Positions 8,219 to 15,541 of a stretch of 24,644 nt of DNA are shown piece after piece (positions within the stretch are counted from its first letter, which is position 1; every line of letters starts with the position of its first letter). The DNA is from Hyphomicrobiales bacterium (GTDB lineage Bacteria > Pseudomonadota > Alphaproteobacteria > Rhizobiales > Beijerinckiaceae). The position numbers and the translations under genes were made by a program. Under the pieces are notes generated by a model. The model saw nothing but the letters and a program-made list of their open reading frames with translations. It was not told the origin of the DNA and made no database searches. The DNA lies in assembly GCA_947374125.1 (NCBI GenBank), contig CANCAR010000015.1, forward strand, positions 1 to 24,644, given 5' to 3'.

Positions 8219-9331
8219 TCATGGCGCGGTGGTATCCACCTCAACGGTGACGGAAAGGCCCGGACGCAACGCACCATCCTTTATATCATCCGGTGAAAAC
8301 GCGATGCGAACCGGAACACGCTGGACGATCTTGGTGAAGTTGCCGGTGGCGTTTTCGGGAGGCAGCAGCGAGAACATCGAGCCGGTGGCCGGTGCAAAGC
8401 TCATGATTTTGCCGGTGAAGACGCGTCCCGGCCAAGCATCTGCATGCACCAAGGCTGTCATGCCGGGTTTAAGGCGGGTGAGTTGTGTTTCTTTGAAATT
8501 GGCATCGACATAGACCGCATCGAGCGGGACAAGTGCTAATAACCGAACGCCGGGCTCGACGAGCATCCCAAGCTGAGCGGCACGGTTGCCCACGACACCA
8601 TTAAACGGCGCGCGGATGGCGGTGAAGTCGAGATCGCGGCGGGCTTTCGATAGCACGGTTTCGAGTTCGGACTTGGAATGCTCCAGCTCCACCTTTTGCG
8701 CTTTAAGAACGTCAATACCGGCCATTGCGGCTGAAAGACCTGCTTTGGCGCTTAAGAGAGCTGCCGCCGTGCGGTCTCTGTCGGCCTGTACCTGATCAAG
8801 CCGCGCGCGGGTGTTGTAATCGGCTTCCGCCAATTTCTGGGCGCGGGCGAAATCAAGCTCGGCGCGCATGGCATCGGCTTGGGCAGCAGTGATTTGAGCG
8901 CGGGCCTGATCAATCACGGCTTCTTGCTGTGCCACCTGCTTATCGACGCGAGAGAGGCTGGCGGTTTGCGTATCAATCCGCTCACCTGCGCTTTCAACCG
9001 CTAGGCGGTAATCGCCATCATCGATGCGAACTAACAGGTCGCCCGCACGAACGGCTTGGTTATTGGCGGCGGCAACCTCGACAATATGGCCCGACACACG
9101 TGTCGAAAGGGTCGTAATCGGAGCGCCAACATAGGCGTCATCGGTTGAAATCACAAAACGTCCATGCGTCCACCAATCGTGTCCCCAATAGATGCCATAG
9201 CCCAATACACCCAGCGCGATGGCACCTAGGATGAAGGGACGTGCCGAGCGGCGTTTGCGCGGTGGTGTTACTGGCCCATCCGCCGAAGCTGTGAGGACAA
9301 TTGGAGTGGCCGCAATGCTGGTGTCGTTCAT
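8219..9331 (-). CDS. emrA: EmrA-like membrane fusion protein (HlyD family)
   Basis: The periplasmic adaptor that links an MFS exporter to an outer-membrane channel. The 370-residue product has a short cytoplasmic N-terminus, one membrane helix (about 32-50), the first lipoyl half-motif (STRVSGHIVEVAAANNQAVRAGD, about 76-98), a long coiled-coil hairpin (about 100-235), the second half-motif (IRAPFNGVVGNRAAQLG) and a beta-barrel part with VYVDANFKETQLTRLKPG, which is typical of EmrA. It is immediately upstream of the DHA2 transporter. The divergent M19 gene lies 234 bases away across a shared promoter region. No outer-membrane TolC gene is in the window. Confidence 0.93.
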   Translation of the reverse strand: MNDTSIAATPIVLTASADGPVTPPRKRRSARPFILGAIALGVLGYGIYWGHDWWTHGRFVISTDDAYVGAPITTLSTRVSGHIVEVAAANNQAVRAGDLLVRIDDGDYRLAVESAGERIDTQTASLSRVDKQVAQQEAVIDQARAQITAAQADAMRAELDFARAQKLAEADYNTRARLDQVQADRDRTAAALLSAKAGLSAAMAGIDVLKAQKVELEHSKSELETVLSKARRDLDFTAIRAPFNGVVGNRAAQLGMLVEPGVRLLALVPLDAVYVDANFKETQLTRLKPGMTALVHADAWPGRVFTGKIMSFAPATGSMFSLLPPENATGNFTKIVQRVPVRIAFSPDDIKDGALRPGLSVTVEVDTTAP

Positions 9332-9565
9332 GAAGTGAATCCGTAATTTCTCAAGCCGCTAAAACAACGGTTCAAGCAAGGCTATAACGCTAATTAGGTT
9401 TGAAAGTTACCCTTTTTACGGCAGTGCAGCATCATCGGATTGGAATGGGACGCGTTGCATCTGTGCAGGATGATTTGGGCGGAAACGCAAGATGATCCTC
9501 GGATGCCTCTTGTCACCTCGTGTGGCGCACTTCATAAAGATTACAAAATTTTTAAGGAGTTTTAA
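9332..9565. promoter_or_regulatory. Divergent promoter region, emrAB / M19 dipeptidase
   Basis: This 234-base gap must hold the promoters of the efflux operon (leftward) and the dipeptidase (rightward). It contains an 8-bp palindrome CTAATTAG at 9390-9397 in an AT-rich stretch. That could be a repressor or LysR-type site, but it is too short to be convincing. A good ribosome site, AAGGAG at 9554-9559, serves the dipeptidase. No regulator gene is adjacent. Confidence 0.35.
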
Positions 9566-10753
9566 ATGGCGAACCATGATGCTGCATCCGCGCTTGACCA
9601 TGCGAGGCAATTGCTCAGGGTTCTTCCATTGGTGGATGGCCATAACGATCTGCCATGGGTCATCCATTCCGACAGTGCGGCGCAAAAAAGCGTCAAGCGG
9701 TATGATTTGGCCCGCCCTCATCCGGAAACGGATACGGATATTCCGCGCTTGAAGGAAGGCATGTTGAGCGCGCAATTTTGGGCCGCTTTCGTGCCAACCC
9801 TTGCCGAGCAACCTGGTCGCATGACGTTGGAGCTGATCGATATTATTCGTCAACTGCCGGAAGCCTATCCCGAAACCTTTATATTCGCTGACAGCGCCAG
9901 TGACATTACGCGGGCCAAACGGCTCGGCAAGATCGCGAGCTTTATGACGGTGGAGGGTGGGGTAGGGTTGGAAAACAGCCTCTCTCCACTCCGCATCTGG
10001 CAGGCGGCAGGCGTCAGGTTGATGACGCTTTGCCACAATGAAACGCTCGATTGGGTCGATAGCGCAACCGACGCGCCGCGCCATGGAGGCTTAACCAAAT
10101 TCGGCGAGGCGGTGGTGCTGGAACTTAACCGTCTTGGTATCATCGTTGATCTGGCGCACACCGCACCGAGCGTGATGCACCGCGTGCTCGATATTTCGCG
10201 CGCACCGGTTTTGTTTTCGCACAACAACGCGTTTGCGCTTTGTGACCATCCGCGCAACGCGCCTGATGATGTGCTTGACCGGATTCGTGCCAAAAAGAGC
10301 GTGATTATGGCAACGTTTATTCCCGACTTTATCAATCAGGCGTCGCGTGATTGGTCGCGGCCACTGAAGGATAATTTTGGCAAATCCTCTTTCCTCGTAA
10401 GCCATGAAGAGGCCGTCGCGCTGCACACGGAGCGCAACGGTCCGCAACCACGGGCGAGCCTCAAACAGCTCTGCCAGCACATTGAATACCTAACCAGCCG
10501 CACGGGTTTGAACCATATCGGCATCGGCTCGGACTATTACGGTGGAGCGACCCCTGACGGGCTGGAAGATGTCAGCAAATTTCCGTATCTCATCGCCGAA
10601 CTGATCTTGCGCGGTTGGTCTGAAGCGGCGATCGAGAAAATCGCCAGCGCCAATTTTGTAAGGTTGTTTAAAGCCGTCGAGCGCACCGGTCGCGCGCTGG
10701 CCACGGTTGAGCCGCCGCGCACGGGTAGGGTGGAGGATTATGACGGGGTTTGA
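9566..10753 (+). CDS. Membrane dipeptidase-type zinc peptidase (family M19)
   Basis: A member of the renal dipeptidase family of dizinc amidohydrolases, which cleave dipeptides (often with D-residues) and related amides. Metal ligands known from the mammalian enzyme are all recognisable: H26 and D28 in VDGHNDLPW, E130 in TVEGGVGLEN, H198 in VDLAHTAPS and H219 in LFSHNNAF. HIGIGSDYYGG near the C-terminus is the usual substrate-side segment. The 395-residue length is typical. No signal peptide or lipid anchor is seen, so it is probably cytoplasmic, as in other bacterial members. AAGGAG lies 6 bases before the ATG. It ends 12 bases before the convergent acyltransferase gene. The physiological substrate cannot be inferred. 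Confidence 0.92.
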   Translation: MANHDAASALDHARQLLRVLPLVDGHNDLPWVIHSDSAAQKSVKRYDLARPHPETDTDIPRLKEGMLSAQFWAAFVPTLAEQPGRMTLELIDIIRQLPEAYPETFIFADSASDITRAKRLGKIASFMTVEGGVGLENSLSPLRIWQAAGVRLMTLCHNETLDWVDSATDAPRHGGLTKFGEAVVLELNRLGIIVDLAHTAPSVMHRVLDISRAPVLFSHNNAFALCDHPRNAPDDVLDRIRAKKSVIMATFIPDFINQASRDWSRPLKDNFGKSSFLVSHEEAVALHTERNGPQPRASLKQLCQHIEYLTSRTGLNHIGIGSDYYGGATPDGLEDVSKFPYLIAELILRGWSEAAIEKIASANFVRLFKAVERTGRALATVEPPRTGRVEDYDGV

Positions 10754-10765
10754 GCTGGTTCCGGG

Positions 10766-11254
10766 TTAGGAAAATTTACGGTCGCGTGGGCAACTGTTCC
10801 AAGTTGCCCATCGAGCGATTTTTCTGACTTTACCCGTTTCGTCACGTCTCAATGCGAAGCCGGGTTCAGTGCGGTCGGCGAACACGGTTTTCTGCAGATC
10901 GCGCGTGATTGAAACGCCTCTGCCCGGTGCAACCATATCGATAATCCAGAGATTACTGCCGCTTTTCCATGCGTCATATGGCGGGTCGATAAAGTTTGAT
11001 TTTATCTGGTCAGATATTTCGTCCGACAGATAAGCCCATGTTGCAAAGGCGACGCATTCGCCATTTTGAAAATATAGTTTGAATTGCTCCGCTAAGACGG
11101 GCGGGATGAAAAGGCGACCGATAGAGGCGATATCCCAATGGGTATAAATGCCTTTGAACGCGCAAAGACCCACCATGTAGCCGAGAGCCTCGGGTTTGCT
11201 GATACGGATTTCCTGAGGCTCGGCATTGCTAATGGCTTCGTTTAGGTAGTTCAT
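10766..11254 (-). CDS. HlyC-type toxin-activating lysine acyltransferase
   Basis: A 162-residue protein of the HlyC/CyaC family (Pfam PF02794), which transfers a fatty acyl chain from acyl-ACP to the side-chain amine of specific lysines. The catalytic pair of HlyC (His23 and Asp92) corresponds here to H39 in KGIYTHWDI and D106 in NLWIIDMVAP. The 67-residue spacing is close to the 69 of HlyC. Family motifs FATWAYLS (about 70-77) and AWKSGSNLWIID (about 95-106) are clear. Its start overlaps the stop of the HlyD gene by four bases (ATGA), and it is the last gene of the cluster. Classic HlyC acts on large RTX toxins, but none is present; the nearest candidate substrate is the glycine-rich peptide at 15136-15384. 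The family call is strong, the substrate is inference. Confidence 0.9.
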   Translation of the reverse strand: MNYLNEAISNAEPQEIRISKPEALGYMVGLCAFKGIYTHWDIASIGRLFIPPVLAEQFKLYFQNGECVAFATWAYLSDEISDQIKSNFIDPPYDAWKSGSNLWIIDMVAPGRGVSITRDLQKTVFADRTEPGFALRRDETGKVRKIARWATWNSCPRDRKFS

Positions 11255-12570
11255 CGTTCCCGCGCTCCATTCATCATTGAGCGGGCAATCGGCTCGAAAA
11301 GGTAGGAAATAACACGCCTTTTCCCGGTAACGATATCGGCGGTCGCTGTCATGCCTGATACGATGGAGATATCCCCTCTCAAGGTTTTAAGTGCATTTGA
11401 TGCCAGCGAAACCCGAAAGACATAGGCCCATGTCTTATCCGTTGCGGAAATCGTATCCCCGCTGATATCGCGCACTATGCCATGGCCTATGGCGTATCGC
11501 TCAGCCGGATAGGCGTCGAATTTAAGATAAACCGGCTGACCTTTTTCAAGAAAAGCGGCCTCTTCTGTTGGCAACTTGCCTTCAAACTCAATCGTTTCAT
11601 CAACGGGAACAAGTTTGGCGAGCGCTTCACCGGCGGTAATACGTCCGCCAATGGTTTTGATTTTTAATTCCTCGATTTTCCCGGACACCGGCGCGACGAT
11701 GTGTGAGTAGCTCAGGTTACGCAGTGCGACCTCCAAGCGTGACTGCAGCTCGGCGCGTTCCTTGTCAACATTTTCGCTGGCTGTGCTCCAGTTTTCGCGA
11801 ATAGCCGCCAGTTTGCTTTGGCGTGTTGCCGCCAGCTCTTTGAGCCGGGCCGATTTCACGGTACTGTCGCGTTGCAACACCGTGCGCTCGCGGCGTAATT
11901 CTTCATAGGCTTGTGTCTTTTTCGCAAAATCGCTTTGGCTGATATTGCCGCCTGCTTGGAGCGATGTTGCAGCATCGAAGAGCTTTTGTTCGAGCGCCAG
12001 AAGCGTTGCGTTTTTTTCAAGGCGAGCGATTGAGACATCGGCATCGGCATTGGCTGACGCGATAGTGGCATCGAGTTCGGTTATGCTAGCTGCGAGGTTA
12101 TGGAGCTCGGCCATCAGCAATGCCTCGGTTGTCGCACGTCTTTCCGGGGGCATGGCCGTGTCGTTCAACCTTGCGCGGGCAGAGGTCAGAAAGGCCGGAT
12201 CGGCCGGATCATACGCGTTAATTGTAGCCAACTCGGTCGCGAGCTTTGCCGATGTCGCCTGCAATCGGCCAAAACGGTCGGTGAGTTGTGCCACCTCTGC
12301 TTTCTGGTCGGTCTGGTCGAGGGTCACAATCATGGCACCCTGCTGCACTACGTCGCCTTCCCGGATATTGATGTCGGTAACGCGCCCATCGATTTGCGAT
12401 TGAATTTGCCGGACCGACCCAACGGGTACGATTTTACCGGTGCCCCGTGCGACGATTTCAATTTCGGCAATAAAGCTGGCGATGATCGCGCTTAGAATGA
12501 GCGCGGATAAAATGAGCGCTGAAAACCTTAGCGTTGGCGAGGGACCAGAAAGAGCAAGCGCATTAGGCAT
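11251..12570 (-). CDS. HlyD-type type I secretion periplasmic adaptor
   Basis: The membrane fusion subunit of a type I secretion system, bridging the inner-membrane ABC exporter and a TolC-like channel. The 439-residue product has a short cytoplasmic end, one membrane helix (about 16-36), a first lipoyl half (QIQSQIDGRVTDINIREGDVV), a long alpha-helical hairpin (about 85-275), the second half with SHIVAPVSGKIEEL, and the HlyD signature region GMTATADIVTGKRRVISYLFEPIAR near the C-terminus. Its ATG overlaps the stop of the ABC gene by 8 bases, and its stop overlaps the acyltransferase start by 4. This tight packing shows one transcriptional unit. No outer-membrane component is encoded here, so a housekeeping TolC would be needed. 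Confidence 0.94.
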   Translation of the reverse strand: MPNALALSGPSPTLRFSALILSALILSAIIASFIAEIEIVARGTGKIVPVGSVRQIQSQIDGRVTDINIREGDVVQQGAMIVTLDQTDQKAEVAQLTDRFGRLQATSAKLATELATINAYDPADPAFLTSARARLNDTAMPPERRATTEALLMAELHNLAASITELDATIASANADADVSIARLEKNATLLALEQKLFDAATSLQAGGNISQSDFAKKTQAYEELRRERTVLQRDSTVKSARLKELAATRQSKLAAIRENWSTASENVDKERAELQSRLEVALRNLSYSHIVAPVSGKIEELKIKTIGGRITAGEALAKLVPVDETIEFEGKLPTEEAAFLEKGQPVYLKFDAYPAERYAIGHGIVRDISGDTISATDKTWAYVFRVSLASNALKTLRGDISIVSGMTATADIVTGKRRVISYLFEPIARSMMNGARER

Positions 12571-14266
12571 GGGCTAAAAGGCCAGCCATAGCTTGCCCCT
12601 CCAATGCTTTGCTCTTCTGATTACCATCCAGATGGATTACTTGCTTCGGCTCGGCGACGAGATCGGGGCGATGGGTAATCAGGATAATCGCCCTTGTATG
12701 AGATAAAGCCTCAAGCGAAGCCATCACCCGTTGCTCGGTTTCGCGGTCCAGCGCGCTGGTTGGCTCGTCGAGGATGAGAACAGCAGGGTTGAGAAGCAGG
12801 CTTCTCGCCAGCGCCAGTCTTTGGCTCTGGCCACCGGAGAGATGAACGCCGCCATCCCCGATCACCGTATCAAGCCCATGCGGCAGATCGCGCACGAAAT
12901 CGGCCAAAGCGGCATGGTCCAAGGCTTGCCAACACGCCTTATCATCAACGCGCGCCGCAAAATGGAGGTTTTCGCGAATGGTCGCGTTAAAGAGTTCCGG
13001 CATTTGCGGCACATAGGCGACACGGCGGCGATAATCACTCGGCGCTGCGTGCGTAATAGATTTTCCACCAAAAGTGATCTCGCCACCGCTCACCGGAAGC
13101 AAGCCGGCAATGAGCCGCGCCAATGTCGTTTTACCGCAGCCGGAAGGTCCCACCATCAGCGATAGGCCCGTCGGTTCGAAATGGGCAAACAGATGATGAA
13201 ACAGCGGCTTGCCGCCGGGATAGGCAAAACTGACGCTTTCGAGGCGCAGTCCCAATGCCTCTTTTAAAGCCAAGGCATGGCCTGTGCTTTCACCTTCTGC
13301 CGGTTCAAGCAGCAACTCGCCGACGCGTTGGCGTGCAATCTGCACATTTTGCCAATCATCCCAGAGTTTGGCGAGGCCGAGAATGGGGCCTGAGACATAG
13401 CCCGAGAGCAGATGAAACGACACCAATTGGCCCAGCGTCATTTCATGGGCGAGAACCAGTTTCGCTCCGAAGAAAATGACGATCGCACTTAGGGCCTTTT
13501 CGAACAGGTTCGAAACGCTGCGCCCACCAAGCGCCATATTTTGCGCGATGAGCGTTTGGCGCATCGCTTCTGTCAGGCTTTGGTCGAGCCGATTGAGCGC
13601 GTGGTGTTCGGCCCCGAGCGATTTCAGCGTGATGGCGTTGCTGAAGCTTTCAACCAGTCGTGCGTTGTGAAAAGAGCCAGCCAGAAACGCTTTGTCAAAA
13701 CGGCTCCGTTCCAGCGGGCCGAAAATGAAATAGAGCGCGAATTGTAGGGGGATCGCTAAAAGCAGGATGGCGGTTAAAAATGGACTGATGGTAAAGAGCA
13801 CCGCGGCATAAACAAGCGAAAATCCTGCATCGAGCAACAGGCCGGAAGTGGTATAGGCGATGAAGGACTGGACTTTATCAATTTCACTGATGCGGGCAAG
13901 AATTTGTCCGACGGGCCATTTTTGCAACGTCGCCAGCGGCAAATGCACTATGTGGTGCAAAGCGCGCAAAGCGAGGTCGCGGCCAATCCCCAAACCAATC
14001 CATACGCCAAGCCGCCCAGTAGTGAAGCCGAGAAGGCCTTCAAAGACCGCAACAGCGAGAAGCAGCACGAGGATAATCGCGAGGCTCTCGGAGCGTTGAT
14101 AGGGGAGTATGCGGTCAATAATCGCCTGCATCGCAAAGGGGCTGACAAGCGCGAGCAGGCGGAGGACGATGGAGAGCGTGGCGGCTTCGGCAAACTGTGC
14201 CGTGCGGCCGGAGAAGGAGCGGCGGAACCAAGGGAGGGGAAGGAGATTAACGTTATTCATCGTCAT
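12563..14266 (-). CDS. HlyB-like ABC exporter without a C39 peptidase domain
   Basis: An inner-membrane ABC half-transporter for protein or peptide export. From the ATG at 14266 it has 567 residues: a six-helix membrane domain (about 25-300, with RLLALVSPFAMQAIIDRILPYQ) and a nucleotide-binding domain with Walker A GPSGCGKT (373-380), signature LSGGQ (476-480), Walker B VLILDE (496-501) and the H-loop H532. The frame is open further upstream to an ATG at 14554, but that stretch lies inside the protease gene. The start chosen overlaps its stop as TGATG; M3 (14260) is also possible. The roughly 130-residue N-terminal C39 or C39-like domain typical of bacteriocin exporters and HlyB is absent, so this exporter cannot cut a leader itself. 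Confidence 0.92.
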   Translation of the reverse strand: MTMNNVNLLPLPWFRRSFSGRTAQFAEAATLSIVLRLLALVSPFAMQAIIDRILPYQRSESLAIILVLLLAVAVFEGLLGFTTGRLGVWIGLGIGRDLALRALHHIVHLPLATLQKWPVGQILARISEIDKVQSFIAYTTSGLLLDAGFSLVYAAVLFTISPFLTAILLLAIPLQFALYFIFGPLERSRFDKAFLAGSFHNARLVESFSNAITLKSLGAEHHALNRLDQSLTEAMRQTLIAQNMALGGRSVSNLFEKALSAIVIFFGAKLVLAHEMTLGQLVSFHLLSGYVSGPILGLAKLWDDWQNVQIARQRVGELLLEPAEGESTGHALALKEALGLRLESVSFAYPGGKPLFHHLFAHFEPTGLSLMVGPSGCGKTTLARLIAGLLPVSGGEITFGGKSITHAAPSDYRRRVAYVPQMPELFNATIRENLHFAARVDDKACWQALDHAALADFVRDLPHGLDTVIGDGGVHLSGGQSQRLALARSLLLNPAVLILDEPTSALDRETEQRVMASLEALSHTRAIILITHRPDLVAEPKQVIHLDGNQKSKALEGQAMAGLLAHA

Positions 14267-15027
14267 CAAGGACCAGAGTAATTTGGCGCGAAAATAGAAA
14301 AAATTAAGCTTCGATAGGGCTGATATTCGGATAGGAGGTTTGCTGACATATGAAAGAGAAGCGGCCAGAAAAGACCTCCACTTTTCAGTCGCATCCACGT
14401 TAAAATCATCGCTCCAGGCCATATTTCGAAGATTTTGAACGTTCCTAGCGGATCGGGTAGGTGAAAGACTGCGAAAGCAAACCCTAGCCATATGATCGTC
14501 ATTTTCCGCGGCACATCGAGTCGATTGAGCAGGCCAACTCCCAAGCCGCGCCAAACCAGCTCTTCATATATCGGTCCAAAAATAACGAGAACCAACAGGT
14601 CAACCGGGGAAAACAAAATAGTTCGGGTACCCTGCGAATTGAGAGGAATCGGCAGCGAAAATTGGTCACGTATGAGGAGGCTAAGGCCGAAGATAATTAC
14701 CGGTGCCAAGACGACCAGTATTGCCATCAATCCAAAAGATTTATAATCAAGTCTACGACCGAATAAACTAGAATTAATATTATAAAATTTATTTAAAAAA
14801 ACATAAATAATTGTTGTCAGGACCGTGGCTATTATAATTTTGTATAAAAAATCAGTCTCAAATTTATATCCATAATGAGTTGTTAAAATGACCCATAGTC
14901 GGAGATTTAGATTCTGTATTAGATACAAAAGCGAACTGACAATTGCTATCGAAAATTTATAGGTAAAACTATCCAGACCAAAGCAGAAAATTGATACGAC
15001 TGTGATGAGGCCTGAGGGCGTTTTCAT
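14266..15027 (-). CDS. CPBP (Abi) family intramembrane protease
   Basis: A 253-residue polytopic membrane protein with the three CPBP glutamic-protease motifs: EExxxR (E155, E156, R160 in YEELVWRG), FxxxH (F185 to H189 in FAVFHL) and HxxxN (H226 to N230 in FHMSANLL). Members process prenylated or signal peptides, and many sit in bacteriocin clusters as immunity or leader-processing proteins. GAGAG/GAGTG lies just before the ATG. Its stop overlaps the exporter start, so it belongs to the operon. Codon use is strikingly AT-rich (a run near 14760-14860 is almost all A/T), unlike the exporter and flanking genes, which suggests a different origin. I infer leader removal or self-protection as its role; the catalytic motifs are intact. 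Confidence 0.88.
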   Translation of the reverse strand: MKTPSGLITVVSIFCFGLDSFTYKFSIAIVSSLLYLIQNLNLRLWVILTTHYGYKFETDFLYKIIIATVLTTIIYVFLNKFYNINSSLFGRRLDYKSFGLMAILVVLAPVIIFGLSLLIRDQFSLPIPLNSQGTRTILFSPVDLLVLVIFGPIYEELVWRGLGVGLLNRLDVPRKMTIIWLGFAFAVFHLPDPLGTFKIFEIWPGAMILTWMRLKSGGLFWPLLFHMSANLLSEYQPYRSLIFSIFAPNYSGP

Positions 15028-15044
15028 GTATCACTCTCGATTAA

Positions 15045-15075
15045 CCGTCATAGGCTTTGATTTGGCCCATGACGG
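15045..15075 (-). other. Imperfect stem-loop between peptide gene and protease gene
   Basis: CCGTCAT (15045-15051) pairs with ATGACGG (15069-15075); after one mismatch, GGC pairs with GCC. There is no U-run on the side read by the leftward operon, so it is unlikely to stop transcription completely. A stem here could stabilise the upstream peptide message or cause partial termination, giving more precursor than export machinery, as is common in bacteriocin operons. Confidence 0.35.
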
Positions 15076-15135
15076 CAATTTTTTAATTTGGTTCAGAGCC
15101 TTAAATTTGGGTACCGAGAGTGAGCAGTATCTCTG

Positions 15136-15384
15136 TCATTTATCATTATTTCTACCCACGCCAAACATCCCACCTGCGGGGGAATTAATTAGCGATGCGT
15201 CTCGGGACCCGTTGTTCCACCCCCAGCCATTTGGACCTTTCATTTCACTTGGACTATTTTGCCCCCATGAAAGATTGTTTGAATAGCCCCCACCGCCACC
15301 ACCGCCTCCACCACCAAAGTACTCAGTGGCAACCTTTGGCATCAGACCAAACTTATCATTGCGTTGTTTCAATTCCGTCTTCAT
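15136..15384 (-). CDS. Glycine-rich 82-residue peptide, candidate secreted acylated precursor
   Basis: A small protein with no family I recognise. The start is fixed by AGGAG at 15392-15396, 7 bases before the ATG at 15384; an ATG ten codons upstream lacks this. Residues 1-23 are charged and leader-like (MKTELKQRNDKFG ... ATEYF). Residues 24-33 are ten glycines, encoded by mixed GGN codons. Residues 34-82 are rich in Gly, Asn, Ser and Trp (W40, W54, W56), with GPNGWGWNNGS and a second GG at 71-72. There is no cysteine. Lysines available for acylation are K2, K6, K11 and K17 in the leader and K49 and K82 in the rest. It lies 108 bases upstream of the CPBP protease gene, at the head of the export operon. 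I infer it is the cargo; it is not an RTX protein. Confidence 0.8.
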   Translation of the reverse strand: MKTELKQRNDKFGLMPKVATEYFGGGGGGGGGGYSNNLSWGQNSPSEMKGPNGWGWNNGSRDASLINSPAGGMFGVGRNNDK

Positions 15385-15471
15385 TTCCAGTCTCCTAATG
15401 AGTTTTTGAAGCAAACAGAGGCAAGAAATAACCGAGTTAACTTGAACCTGCGGCGTATTCTGCCGTTAGGT

Positions 15472-15502
15472 AAGATACCCCCCCCCTATACTTAAATATC
15501 AA
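15472..15502 (-). promoter_or_regulatory. Candidate promoter of the peptide operon with G9 spacer tract
   Basis: On the minus strand TTGATA (15502-15497) and TATCTT (15477-15472) resemble -35 and -10 elements, matching the consensus at 5/6 and 4/6 positions. The spacer is 19 bases and includes nine consecutive Gs (15478-15486). Loss of two Gs would give the optimal 17-base spacer. The transcript would start about 80 bases before the peptide ATG. Other weak AT-rich -10 candidates exist nearby (TATATT, GATATT), so the assignment is tentative. Confidence 0.4.
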
Positions 15503-15521
15503 TATAAATTGGCGTTAAATA

Positions 15522-15541
15522 CCCTGTCATATAGGACAGGT
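15522..15541 (-). promoter_or_regulatory. lux-box-like dyad upstream of the peptide gene
   Basis: On the minus strand the 20 bases read ACCTGTCCTATATGACAGGG. The perfect arms are CCTGTC and GACAGG around a 6-base AT-rich centre. The CCTGT-N8-ACAGG layout is the same as in the Vibrio fischeri lux box, and 13 of 20 positions agree with that site as I recall it. It lies about 19 bases upstream of the candidate -35 and about 140 bases before the peptide start. No LuxR or LuxI gene is in the window, so the regulator would be encoded elsewhere; a different dimeric repressor could equally use it. Confidence 0.45.

Noticed and set aside
8206..8277. Upstream start for the EmrB-like transporter
   Set aside because: It would overlap the EmrA gene by about 59 bases and adds a non-family, arginine-rich segment; 8205 fits the operon spacing.
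9390..9397. CTAATTAG palindrome upstream of emrAB
   Set aside because: Only 8 bp in AT-rich sequence and flanked by mismatches; not listed as a separate operator.
9416..10084. 222-codon open frame antisense to the M19 dipeptidase
   Set aside because: It has no recognisable family and lies opposite a clear M19 gene with all metal ligands; a shadow frame.
14267..14554. In-frame N-terminal extension of the ABC exporter (96 extra residues)
   Set aside because: It lies wholly inside the CPBP protease gene in another frame, shows no C39 or other exporter features, and the coupled start at 14266 fits better.
15101..15139. 12-codon ORF overlapping the peptide stop (ATGA)
   Set aside because: Too short, with no ribosome site of its own; it could at most couple translation towards the protease gene.
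15506..15520. CtrA-like site (TTAA-N7-TTAT, minus strand) near the peptide promoter
   Set aside because: One base off the TTAA-N7-TTAA consensus in AT-rich DNA; expected by chance.
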